Positions 10,296 through 18,082 of a stretch of DNA of 24,499 nt are shown here, piece by piece (position 1 is the stretch's first letter; each line of letters begins with the position of its first letter). The notes under the pieces are model-generated. The model made no database searches. It worked only from the letters and a program-made list of their open reading frames with translations, and was not told the DNA's origin. The position numbers were made by a program, and so were the translations under genes. The DNA is from Hydrogenophilales bacterium (lineage in GTDB: Bacteria > Pseudomonadota > Gammaproteobacteria > Burkholderiales > Thiobacillaceae). The DNA is taken from positions 1 through 24,499 of the forward strand of contig JADJYY010000037.1 in the NCBI GenBank assembly GCA_016719465.1, given 5' to 3'.

Positions 10296-11206
10296 AATAC
10301 GTCGTCTATCAGGCCAGCCGCCGCGGCGGCCGCCCCTACAACGAAGACCGCGTGGCCTACGCCTATACCTCGGATGCCCTGGTCATGGTGCTGGCCGACG
10401 GCATGGGAGGACACAACCAGGGCGAAGTGGCCTCCCAGTTGACCGTCCAGGTCATCACCGGTTTGTTCCAGTCCAGGGCCAAGCCCGTGCTGCCCGACAT
10501 GACCACCTTCCTGCTGGACGGCATCTATGCCGCCCACGACGCCATCAACGAGTACGCCATGCGCAAGCGCATGGCCGACCCGCCCCGCACCACCTGCGTG
10601 GTGTGCGTCGTGCAGAAAGGCATGGCCTGCTGGGCCCATGTGGGCGATTCCCGCCTGTACCAGTTCAGCAGGCGCGCGATGCTATACCGTACCCGCGATC
10701 ACTCCGCCGTACAGCAACTGGTGGACGAGGGTCTGCTGGGCGAGAGCGAGATGGGCGTGCACCCGGATCGCAACAAGCTCTACAACTCTGTTGGCGGGTT
10801 CATGCTGCCCGACATCGAGGTGGAGCAGCCGGTCAAGCTCCAGGACGGGGACGTGCTGTTTCTCTGCACGGATGGCGTCTGGCCGGAATTGAGCCCGGAG
10901 GAAATGCTCTCCACCCTGCGCGCCTACCCCCTGGAACAGGCGGTGAAACACATGATGGATCACGCCGAGTTCCGGGCCGGCCAGTATGGCGACAACCTGT
11001 CCGTGATCGCCATGCGCTATGGCGAGGAGCGTTTCAAGGCCGGAGAACTGGTGCTGGGCGATGACCTGGGGCTGGAAGGATTCACCACCCAGCTCAAACA
11101 CCTGGGCGACAAGGACATGCCCCCCCCGGTCACCACCGACAGCGAGCTTGAACACGCCATGGCGGAGATCAAGGCGGCCCTGGCTCGCTACGCGGGCAAG
11201 CCCTGA
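10292..11206 (+). CDS. PP2C-family protein phosphatase
   Basis: A metal-dependent Ser/Thr phosphatase of 304 residues. Motifs in order: RPYNEDR with metal-binding D19, VLADGMGGHNQGEVAS with D36/G37, RTTCVVCVVQ, AHVGDSRLYQF, RTRDHSAVQQLV, LFLCTDGVWPEL and GQYGDNLSVIAMRY. The domain ends near residue 248, and a tail of about 55 residues (GELVLGDDLGLEG... to the end) has no recognised domain; its last part (SELEHAMAEIKAALARYAG) looks helical. The start overlaps the kinase stop by ATGA, so it very likely reverses the partner kinase. No transmembrane segment is seen. Confidence 0.93.
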   Translation: MKYVVYQASRRGGRPYNEDRVAYAYTSDALVMVLADGMGGHNQGEVASQLTVQVITGLFQSRAKPVLPDMTTFLLDGIYAAHDAINEYAMRKRMADPPRTTCVVCVVQKGMACWAHVGDSRLYQFSRRAMLYRTRDHSAVQQLVDEGLLGESEMGVHPDRNKLYNSVGGFMLPDIEVEQPVKLQDGDVLFLCTDGVWPELSPEEMLSTLRAYPLEQAVKHMMDHAEFRAGQYGDNLSVIAMRYGEERFKAGELVLGDDLGLEGFTTQLKHLGDKDMPPPVTTDSELEHAMAEIKAALARYAGKP

Positions 11207-11249
11207 ACCGCGACTGTCCAACACTCAATCACCAACCTCCAGGACCACC

Positions 11250-11978
11250 ATGACTTCTTTCTCCCGCCCCTCCGGGCGCCAGGCGGACCAGCCGCGCCCG
11301 GTTCGTCTCACCCGCCGCTACACCAGGCATGCCGAAGGCAGCGTGCTGGTGGAATGCGGCGACACCAAGGTGCTGTGCACCGCCAGCGTGCTGGAAAAGG
11401 TGCCGCCCCATGTGCGCGGTAGCGGCGCCGGCTGGCTTACCGCCGAATACGGCATGCTGCCCCGGGCCACCCACACCCGGGGCGACCGGGAAGCGGCGCG
11501 CGGCAAGCAGAGCGGCCGCACCCAGGAAATCCAGCGCCTCATCGGCCGCAGCCTGCGCGCCGCCGTGGACCTGGAAAAACTGGGCGAACGCACCCTTCAT
11601 GTGGACTGCGACGTGCTCCAGGCCGACGGCGGCACCCGCACCGCCAGCATCACCGGTGCCTGGGTGGCGGTGCATGACGCGGTGGAGTGGCTGGTGCGGG
11701 AAGGCAAATTGCCCGCCAGCGTCATGCGCGACCAGGTCGCCGCCATTTCGGTGGGGGTCTGGAACGGCACGCCGGTGCTGGATCTGGACTACGCCGAGGA
11801 CGTGGCCTGCGACACCGACATGAACGTGGTCATGCTGGGCCAGGGCGGTCTCATCGAGATCCAGGGCACGGCGGAAGGCGCCCCTTTCTCCCGCGCCGAA
11901 CTGGACGCCCTGCTGGACCTGGCCGACCGGGGCATCCGCGAACTCATGGCCGCCCAGAAGGCCGCCATCGCCGCCTGA
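11250..11978 (+). CDS. rph: Ribonuclease PH
   Basis: A phosphorolytic 3'-5' exoribonuclease that trims tRNA 3' ends; 242 residues, full length. Family blocks: RPSGRQADQPRPVRLTRRYTRHAEGSVLVECGDTKVLCTA, GWLTAEYGMLPRATHTR, GRTQEIQRLIGRSLRAAVDL, HVDCDVLQADGGTRTASITGA and DTDMNVVMLGQGGLIEIQGTAEG (phosphate site). The ATG at 11250 follows a CCAGGA Shine-Dalgarno. It lies 43 bp after the phosphatase gene and 10 bp before rdgB; the rph-rdgB pair is common in betaproteobacteria. Loss-of-function lesions like that of E. coli K-12 rph are not seen. Confidence 0.97.
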   Translation: MTSFSRPSGRQADQPRPVRLTRRYTRHAEGSVLVECGDTKVLCTASVLEKVPPHVRGSGAGWLTAEYGMLPRATHTRGDREAARGKQSGRTQEIQRLIGRSLRAAVDLEKLGERTLHVDCDVLQADGGTRTASITGAWVAVHDAVEWLVREGKLPASVMRDQVAAISVGVWNGTPVLDLDYAEDVACDTDMNVVMLGQGGLIEIQGTAEGAPFSRAELDALLDLADRGIRELMAAQKAAIAA

Positions 11979-11988
11979 GGAACACGCC

Positions 11989-12576
11989 ATGAAGATCGTC
12001 ATCGCCTCCAACAACGCCGGCAAGCTGCGGGAGATCGCCCGCATCCTGGAGCCCTTGGGACTCGAAGCCATGCCCCAGGGCGCCTTCGGCGTGCCGGAAT
12101 GCCCGGAACCCCACGTCACCTTCGTCGAGAACTGCATCGCCAAGGCCCGCCACGCCTCCGCCCACACCGGCCTGCCGGCCCTGGCGGACGACTCCGGCAT
12201 CTGCGTCGACGCCCTCAACGGCGCTCCCGGTGTCTACTCCGCCCGCTTCGCCGGCGAGCCCAAGTCCGACGAACGCAACAACCAGAAACTGATCGAATCC
12301 CTGCAAGGACAGGCCAACCGCAAGGCCCACTACTACTGCGTCATGGTCTACGTGCGCTACCCGGACGATCCCCAGCCCATCATCGCCGAGGGCGCCTGGC
12401 ACGGCGAGATCATCGACACGCCCCGGGGCAATGGCGGCTTCGGCTACGACCCCTATTTCCTGGTGCCGGAATTCGCCAAGACCGGCGCGGAACTGGGCCA
12501 GGACGAGAAGAATGCCGTCAGCCACCGGGGCCAGGCTTTGCGGGCGCTGGCGCAGAAGCTGCGGGCCCTGGGCTAG
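11989..12576 (+). CDS. rdgB: XTP/dITP diphosphatase (HAM1/RdgB)
   Basis: A house-cleaning pyrophosphatase that removes dITP, XTP and related nucleotides; 195 residues. The N-terminal IASNNAGKLREI (5-16) is the family hallmark; others are TFVENCIAKARHAS, LPALADDSGICVDAL, PGVYSARFAG and the C-terminal GGFGYDPYF plus SHRGQAL. It starts 10 nt after rph, with GAGGAACACGCC before the ATG. The last codon TAG shares the palindromic CTAG at 12573-12576 with the stop of the opposing regulator gene, so these genes converge with a 4-nt overlap and no room for a separate terminator. Confidence 0.97.
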   Translation: MKIVIASNNAGKLREIARILEPLGLEAMPQGAFGVPECPEPHVTFVENCIAKARHASAHTGLPALADDSGICVDALNGAPGVYSARFAGEPKSDERNNQKLIESLQGQANRKAHYYCVMVYVRYPDDPQPIIAEGAWHGEIIDTPRGNGGFGYDPYFLVPEFAKTGAELGQDEKNAVSHRGQALRALAQKLRALG

Positions 12577-14204
12577 CCGTCGAAATCATTGCCCACCAGC
12601 TCCAGCTTGGTGAGCAACTCCCCCGCGCGTTTCTCGCCGGGTTTCAGGCGGCGGGCGGCCTCGATGCAGGATCGGGCTTCCAGGGCGACGCGCACGTCGC
12701 GGCCATACTGCTCCATCCAGGCGATGAGCAGAAAAGCGTGGTTCAGCAGCAGGCGGGGGTTGTTGGGCATGCGGGCGCGGGCCTCGCGGGTGAACTCGAT
12801 GGCTTCGTCCAGCTTGCCTTCCCGGGCAAGCTTCACGCCCTGGTTCATGCTTTCCACGGCGGCGCGGGTGGCGCGCGCCACCAGTTCGTCGCCTTCCTCC
12901 GCCAGGCCCGCCCGGGCGAACACGGCCTTGGCCCGTTCCAGCATCTCCGGATGCTCGTGATTGTTGCCCACCAGGCTGGTGAGCAGGGTGGCGGCGGTGT
13001 CCTTGTCGCCCAGGTCCATCAGCGGCATCGCCAGATCCAGGATGGCCTCGTCGGGGAGTTCATGGACCTGGGTTTTCAGATCCTCGGCCAGTTCCGCCGC
13101 CAGTGCCTGGGCCCTGTCCCGCTCCCCGGCCCGCAGCCGGACGGGAATTTCCATGGCGCGGGCCAACAGCCGGGCGGTGGCGTCCTCCCGCATGTCGATG
13201 GACAGTTCCGACAGGGCGCGCAGGGCATCGTCCCGATTGCCCCGGGCCAGGTTGGCGCGGGATAGCCATAAATAGGGCTCGGCGGATTTCAGCGGAGTAT
13301 GGCGGGCCAGTTCCACCTGGCGCCGGAAAGCGTCCGCGGCCATGTCAAGTTCGCCGCGCCGGTAGGCGATTTCCCCCAACTGGCCCTGACGCAGGGGGGC
13401 ATGGGGCGAGGTCGTCAGGGCCCGGCCGAGCACCGCCTGGGCGCCCTCCAGGTCGCCCAGCCGATCCAGGGTCCGGGCCAGCCAGTCGTGGGCTTCCAGG
13501 TAGGCGCGGTTGCCGCGGGTGACCAGTTCCAGCTCCCGGCGGGCATCGTCGAATTGGCCTTCGAGATAATGGATCTTCGCCAGGCCGAGATGTGCCCAGG
13601 GCAGGTCGCGCTGGCCGAGGGCTTCCAGATAGACCTCCCGGGCATGGGCATGATTGCCGGTATGCAGGGCCAGATCGGCCTTCAGACGCTTCAGGTCCCA
13701 GGCGTGGGGATTGGCCTGTCCCAGTAGCGCCTCCGTCAGGTTGAGGGCCTTGAGGTATTCCCGGTCCCGCATGGCCTGCTCGATGGGCGCCAGGGCGAGC
13801 TTCCGGGCCATCTGCCGGGTCAGCCGCGTGAACAGCAGGGTTTCCGTGATGGGCTTGACCAGATAGTCGTCGGGGCGGGATTCCACTGTGCCGGTGACCA
13901 TCTCCGCGGTTTTCTCGGCGCTGACCATGAGCCAGACCGTGTGGGGCGCCAGCAACTGGCGGTGGCGGGCTTCCTCCAGGATCTGCTGGCCGTTCAGGCC
14001 CTGGCCCAGGTGCAGGTCGCACAGGATGGCGTCGTAGGTGTTGCGTTCCAGCAGGGGCATGGCGGCCTGGGCGTTGGCGGCGAAGCTGACGCGGGTGGCG
14101 CCGGCGCGCGCCAGCAGATCCCGCAGGATGCCGCGCATGCCCTCATAGTCCTCGATGATCAGGAAGCTGTTGTCGGAGAGGTCCGGTGTGGGCAGGTGCT
14201 GCAT
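12573..14204 (-). CDS. Response regulator with TPR-like C-terminal region
   Basis: 543 residues. The receiver domain (about 12-130) has the acidic pair E18/D19 (FLIIEDYEG), phospho-acceptor D63 in ILCDLHLG, S95 in WLMVSAEK and K117 in DYLVKPI, so it should accept phosphate. The remainder is helical with repeating TPR-like units (for example HAREVYLEALGQRDLPWAHLGLAKIHYLEGQFDDARRE cut at about 185-225, and ...GLAEEGDELVARATRAA near 440), suggesting a protein-binding output and not a DNA-binding one. It lies 75 bp downstream of a histidine kinase gene on the same strand, its likely partner. The target process is unknown. Confidence 0.9.
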   Translation of the reverse strand: MQHLPTPDLSDNSFLIIEDYEGMRGILRDLLARAGATRVSFAANAQAAMPLLERNTYDAILCDLHLGQGLNGQQILEEARHRQLLAPHTVWLMVSAEKTAEMVTGTVESRPDDYLVKPITETLLFTRLTRQMARKLALAPIEQAMRDREYLKALNLTEALLGQANPHAWDLKRLKADLALHTGNHAHAREVYLEALGQRDLPWAHLGLAKIHYLEGQFDDARRELELVTRGNRAYLEAHDWLARTLDRLGDLEGAQAVLGRALTTSPHAPLRQGQLGEIAYRRGELDMAADAFRRQVELARHTPLKSAEPYLWLSRANLARGNRDDALRALSELSIDMREDATARLLARAMEIPVRLRAGERDRAQALAAELAEDLKTQVHELPDEAILDLAMPLMDLGDKDTAATLLTSLVGNNHEHPEMLERAKAVFARAGLAEEGDELVARATRAAVESMNQGVKLAREGKLDEAIEFTREARARMPNNPRLLLNHAFLLIAWMEQYGRDVRVALEARSCIEAARRLKPGEKRAGELLTKLELVGNDFDG

Positions 14205-14279
14205 GGCTGGGGCTCGTTTGTTCTGGCGTCGGTGGCGAGGCGGAGGGTGGTGTCTGAGTGAGGGGTTCGGGGCAGGGGC

Positions 14280-14990
14280 TCAGGGCAATTCCAGCATGAA
14301 ACAGCCGCCCCCCAGGGGGCCGCCGTTTTCCAGGCGGAGGGCTCCGGTTCGACCCGCGCCCTTGTGCATGCCGGCCACCACCCCGGCGAAATAGAGGCCC
14401 AGGCCGGTGCCGCCGGTCTCGAAACTGATGCCCCGATTCAGCCCATTGCCCTGGGCCAGGAGAAAATCCGGATAGCCGGGGCCGTCATCCTCCACCCGGA
14501 TGCGCACGCCGGATTCGTGGGGCTGGATGCGCAGCATCACCCGCCCGCGGGCATAGCGCAGGGCGTTGTGCAAGGCCTGCACCACCACGCCGAACACCAA
14601 TTCGTAGTCGAACCAGCCATAGGTGTCGTCGCCGCAGTCGCAGTCCAGTTCGATGTGCTTGATCCGTGCCAGGTCGGCGACCCGCGCCAGCGTTTCCCGG
14701 GCCAGGTCGGTCAGGGCATGGTCCTGGGGATCGAATGGGTAAAATGCCTGATCGATCTTGTAGATCGCCAGAAGCTGGATCAGGTGGTCGGTGACCCGTT
14801 GCGCCTCATACAGGGCCTGGGTGGTTTTCTCCCGCGCCCCGTTTTCCGTCGCCGCCGGCGCGCCCGGTGTGTGGTCCAGCGCCAGGGCGTCCTGAAGGTA
14901 GGCCGCCATCACCCCCATGGAGTTTTTCATGTCATGAATGGAGGAAAGCAGAAACGTGGAGATGTCCAGCCTGGTTCCGTCTTCGCCCAT
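14280..14990 (-). CDS. Soluble sensor histidine kinase
   Basis: 236 residues with no membrane segment and no separate sensor domain. The H-box SSIHDMKNSMGVMAAYL has the phospho-acceptor H19; the ATPase part shows an N-box VVQALHNALRYARG, G1 VEDDGPGYPD and G2 TGGTGLGLYFAGVVAG. The unusually N-terminal His means that the input probably comes from a partner protein. The ATG at 14990 has GGGAGG 7 nt upstream. It precedes the TPR response regulator and is divergent from hemW. Compact HDxKN-type kinases like this one are known in betaproteobacteria, but their signals are mostly undefined. Confidence 0.9.
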   Translation of the reverse strand: MGEDGTRLDISTFLLSSIHDMKNSMGVMAAYLQDALALDHTPGAPAATENGAREKTTQALYEAQRVTDHLIQLLAIYKIDQAFYPFDPQDHALTDLARETLARVADLARIKHIELDCDCGDDTYGWFDYELVFGVVVQALHNALRYARGRVMLRIQPHESGVRIRVEDDGPGYPDFLLAQGNGLNRGISFETGGTGLGLYFAGVVAGMHKGAGRTGALRLENGGPLGGGCFMLELP

Positions 14991-15052
14991 GAGGGGGCCT
15001 CCCGGTGAATGACCCGACGGATTATAGGGGGCAAGCCCGCATCCCGGTGGTC

Positions 15053-16219
15053 ATGAATGGCCGCCTGGAAGCGCCGCCCCCCCTGGGTTTGTACGTCCAT
15101 ATCCCCTGGTGCGCGCGCAAGTGCCCCTACTGCGACTTCAATTCCCACGCCGCGCGCGACGACATCCCGGAAGCCCGCTACCTGGACGCGCTGTTCCGGG
15201 ATCTGGAACAAGCCGTGCCCCAGGTCTGGGGCCGCGAGGTCTCCAGCATCTTCATCGGAGGCGGTACCCCCAGCCTGTTCGCGCCGGAATCCATCGACCG
15301 CCTGCTGGTGGGCCTGCGCACCCTGCTGAGAGTGTCGCCGCTGGCGGAAATCACCCTGGAGGCGAACCCGGGCACCTTCGAGATGGCCCGTTTCCGGGGG
15401 TTCCGGCAAGCCGGCGTGAACCGCCTGTCCCTGGGGGTCCAGAGTTTCAACCCGGTTCACCTCCGGGCCCTGGGTCGCATCCACGACGACCGGGAGGCCC
15501 TGGCCGCGGCGGAAGCGGCCCTGGATCTCTTCGAGGAGGTGAATCTGGATCTCATGTATGCCTTGCCGGGGCAGTCGCTGGAACAGGCCCGCCGCGACCT
15601 GGAAACCGCCATCGGGCTGGGGCCGACGCACCTTTCCGCCTATCACCTGACCCTGGAGCCCAACACCCCCTTCGCCGCCCGGCCGCCGGCGCTGCCCGAC
15701 GACGATCTGGCCGCCGACATGCAGGCCATGGCGGAGGAGGTCCTGGGCGCGGCGGGATATCAAAACTACGAAACATCCGCCTTCGCCCGGGCGGGCCATC
15801 GCTGCCGCCACAATCTCAACTACTGGACCTTCGGCGACTACCTGGGCATCGGCGCCGGCGCCCACGGCAAGCTTTCATTCCAGGACCGCATCGAGCGCCA
15901 GGCCCGGGCAAAACATCCCGCCGCCTATATGGAAGCCCTGCTTTCCCGGGGTGGCGAGGGCGCGGTCGCGGATCGGCGGGAACTGACCCGCGCGGACCGG
16001 GTGTTCGAATTCATGATGAATGCCCTGCGCCTGAACGAGGGCTTCGACCCGCGCCTGTTCGAGGCGCGCACCGGCCTGTCCATCGTGGCGGCCGCGCCCG
16101 GCCTCCTCCAGGCCGAGCGGCGAGGCCTGATCCATCGCGACCCGCACAACATCCGTCCCAGCGAGCGCGGGCGACGCTTCCTCAACGAACTGTTGCAGGA
16201 GTTCCTGGGCCAGGCGTGA
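15053..16219 (+). CDS. hemW: Radical SAM haem chaperone HemW (oxygen-independent coproporphyrinogen III oxidase-like)
   Basis: 388 residues from ATG 15053. The radical SAM 4Fe-4S motif CARKCPYCDF has C20, C24 and C27, followed by SSIFIGGGTPSLF, LEANPGTFE, NRLSLGVQSFNPVHLRALGR, NLDLMYALPGQ and HLSAYHLTLEP. The C-terminal HemW domain shows YETSAFARAGHRCRHNLNYW and GIGAGAHGKL. HemW hands haem to respiratory proteins and is distinct from HemN, which has extra N-terminal residues. A GTG at 15005 would add 16 residues; the ATG is chosen because homologues begin just before LYVHIPWC and a possible -10 (TTATAG, near 15022) precedes it. In many proteobacteria hemW follows rdgB; here the two-component pair lies between. 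Confidence 0.94.
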   Translation: MNGRLEAPPPLGLYVHIPWCARKCPYCDFNSHAARDDIPEARYLDALFRDLEQAVPQVWGREVSSIFIGGGTPSLFAPESIDRLLVGLRTLLRVSPLAEITLEANPGTFEMARFRGFRQAGVNRLSLGVQSFNPVHLRALGRIHDDREALAAAEAALDLFEEVNLDLMYALPGQSLEQARRDLETAIGLGPTHLSAYHLTLEPNTPFAARPPALPDDDLAADMQAMAEEVLGAAGYQNYETSAFARAGHRCRHNLNYWTFGDYLGIGAGAHGKLSFQDRIERQARAKHPAAYMEALLSRGGEGAVADRRELTRADRVFEFMMNALRLNEGFDPRLFEARTGLSIVAAAPGLLQAERRGLIHRDPHNIRPSERGRRFLNELLQEFLGQA

Positions 16220-16261
16220 TGCCCTCTCCGAACTCGCCGCTCAGGGGCGGTCGGCCACCAT

Positions 16262-16293
16262 GCCGGACCCGGCTGGCGTTTGGGTGGTCCGGC
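16262..16293. terminator. Possible bidirectional hairpin between hemW and the phosphoribulokinase gene
   Basis: A perfect 8-bp stem, gccggacc / ggtccggc, with a 16-nt loop in the 104-bp gap between two converging genes. No T-tract follows on either strand, so this may be a Rho-assisted or structural end and not a classical intrinsic terminator. Confidence 0.35.
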
Positions 16294-16323
16294 CCGGGTG
16301 GATTTCCCCAGCCGGTGGCTCGG

Positions 16324-17274
16324 CTAACGCTCGGCCAGGGTGGCCCGGCGTCCGTCCATCATTTCCCGCAGCATGGGCGCGCAGATCACTTCCAGGGCCA
16401 GCTTGAGTTCGCCGCCGGGGACCACCATGGTGCTGGGCCGGGACATATAGCTGCCGGGAATGCGCCGCATCAGGTCGGGGAAGTCGTGGCGGCGGCTGTC
16501 GCGGAAATGGATGACCAGGAGGGATTCGTTGGGCGTGGGCACGTCCCGGGCGATGAAGGGGTTGGAGGTGTCCACCAGGGGCATGCGCTGGATGTTGATG
16601 TCGGTGAGGCCGAACTGGGGAACGATGTAGTGGATGTAGTCATCCATGCGACGCAGGATGGTTTCCACGGATTCCGCCGGGTCGCAGTAGCCCTTGGCGC
16701 AGTCCCGATGGACCTTCTGGATCCATTCCAGGTTGATGGCGGGCACCACGCCGATCATGAGATCCACGTACCGGGCTACATCGATGCCCTTGCCGCCGAT
16801 GCGGCGGTCGATCTCGGGGGGGAAGTGGCGCGAGTCCACCTTGCGCCGGGTCCAGGTTTCCGCCACCAGGCCGCCGTGCTGGCCCTCGTAGAACAGGACG
16901 TCGCTGGCGGCGGGCATGGGCCGCCAGGGCGTGAATTCGCCCGCGGCCACGCCCAGGGCCTGGCCGCGGGCCTCGTTATGGGCGTATTCCCGCAATACGC
17001 CGCCGCCGGTTTCCGCGTAGGACTTGAAAAACGTCTCCAGTTCGGGAAAAAGATTGCATTCCGGTCCGAACCAGGAAATGCGGCGGCCGCTGCCCCTCGC
17101 CTCTTGCAGCAGGGCGGCGAACTGGCGATCCGTGAAGCGCCTGAAGGTGTCGCCGTGGACGATGGCGGGCTGGATGTCCTGCCGTTTGAAGATGTCCTTG
17201 AAGGCGTGGCGCACGGTGGACAAACCCGCGCCGGCCATGCCCGTGACGGCGATGATGGGATGCCTGGCTGACAT
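16324..17274 (-). CDS. Phosphoribulokinase (PrkB-type)
   Basis: 316 residues; phosphorylates ribulose-5-phosphate to ribulose-1,5-bisphosphate, the Calvin-cycle step before RuBisCO. Seen are the P-loop-like GMAGAGLST (12-20), D42 in VHGDTFRRF (the usual catalytic Asp), Walker-B-like LFYEGQHGG with E130, VDLMIGVVPAINLEWIQKVHRD with K187, FGLTDINIQRMPLVDTSNPFIARDVPTP, and SYMSRPSTMVVPGGELKLALE. The P-loop differs from the usual GSSGAGTST, and the region 135-165 diverges. The ATG at 17274 follows GGGGGAG; upstream in-frame ATGs lack similarity. No RuBisCO or other cbb genes are in the window, so a Calvin-cycle role is plausible but unproved; PrkB also occurs in heterotrophs. Confidence 0.9.
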   Translation of the reverse strand: MSARHPIIAVTGMAGAGLSTVRHAFKDIFKRQDIQPAIVHGDTFRRFTDRQFAALLQEARGSGRRISWFGPECNLFPELETFFKSYAETGGGVLREYAHNEARGQALGVAAGEFTPWRPMPAASDVLFYEGQHGGLVAETWTRRKVDSRHFPPEIDRRIGGKGIDVARYVDLMIGVVPAINLEWIQKVHRDCAKGYCDPAESVETILRRMDDYIHYIVPQFGLTDINIQRMPLVDTSNPFIARDVPTPNESLLVIHFRDSRRHDFPDLMRRIPGSYMSRPSTMVVPGGELKLALEVICAPMLREMMDGRRATLAER

Positions 17275-17446
17275 GACCGTTCTCCCCCGAAAACATGTCG
17301 CGAAAACCGGCATGCTAGCATCGATGCCGCCTCCGCACCCTCGCGGGCAGGATACGGAAATCAGTTCGAGGGCCGAGGGTGGGGAATGGCGGGGCCATCT
17401 CGCCGGCACCCATGGTCCTGGATGGCTCCGGCCCTATACTTGCGGC

Positions 17447-18082
17447 ATGCCGAAATCGCCGCCTTCAACCCCCGCGCCGCCCTGGCCCTGGCTCGTCCTG
17501 GTGCTGGCGGTGCTAGCCTGGTCCGGCATCGGGCCCAGGGATGGCTTCACCTGGTTCCTGGAAGTGGCGCCGGTGCTCATCGCCCTGCCGTTGCTGGCCC
17601 TGACTTATCACCGCTTTCCCTTCACGCCCCTGGCATACGGGCTCATGGCGATTCACGCCGCCATCCTCATGGTGGGCGGCCACTACACCTACGCCGAGAT
17701 GCCCCTGTTCAACTGGTTGCGGGACGCCCTGGACCTGGCCCGCAACCACTATGACCGGGTGGGCCACGTCGCCCAGGGCTTCATTCCAGCCATCGTCGCC
17801 CGGGAACTCCTGCTGCGCCGGTCGCCGCTGGAGCCGGGGAAGTGGCTGTTCTTCCTGGTGACCTGCGCCTGCCTGGCCATTTCCGCGTTCTACGAGATGA
17901 TCGAATGGTGGGTGGCGATCGCCTCCGGTGACGAGGCGGTGGCCTTCCTCGCCACCCAGGGCGATGTGTGGGATACCCAGTGGGACATGTTCCTGGCCCT
18001 GCTGGGCGCGTTATCCTCTCAACTTCTGCTGGGCCGCTGGCACGACAGGCAACTGGCCCGGATGAGCGAGACTCCTTCATGA
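17447..18082 (+). CDS. DUF2238 (YjdF-type) inner-membrane protein
   Basis: 211 residues with about five or six hydrophobic helices: PWLVLVLAVLAWSG, FLEVAPVLIALPLLALTY, FTPLAYGLMAIHAAILMVGG, GHVAQGFIPAIVARELLL, LFFLVTCACLAISAFYEMIEWW and MFLALLGALSSQLLL. The conserved signatures GGHYTYAEMPLFNWL, NHYDRVGHVAQGF, FYEMIEWW and FLATQGDVWDTQWDM identify the DUF2238/YjdF family, which has no known biochemical function. The stop overlaps the folE-like start by ATGA. A near-consensus -10 TATACT at 17435-17440 lies only 6 nt before the ATG, so transcription from it would give a leaderless mRNA. Confidence 0.9.
   Translation: MPKSPPSTPAPPWPWLVLVLAVLAWSGIGPRDGFTWFLEVAPVLIALPLLALTYHRFPFTPLAYGLMAIHAAILMVGGHYTYAEMPLFNWLRDALDLARNHYDRVGHVAQGFIPAIVARELLLRRSPLEPGKWLFFLVTCACLAISAFYEMIEWWVAIASGDEAVAFLATQGDVWDTQWDMFLALLGALSSQLLLGRWHDRQLARMSETPS

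Noticed and set aside
15109..17271. 720-codon plus-strand open frame over hemW and the phosphoribulokinase gene
   Set aside because: It covers two recognised genes in other frames and has shadow-type composition.
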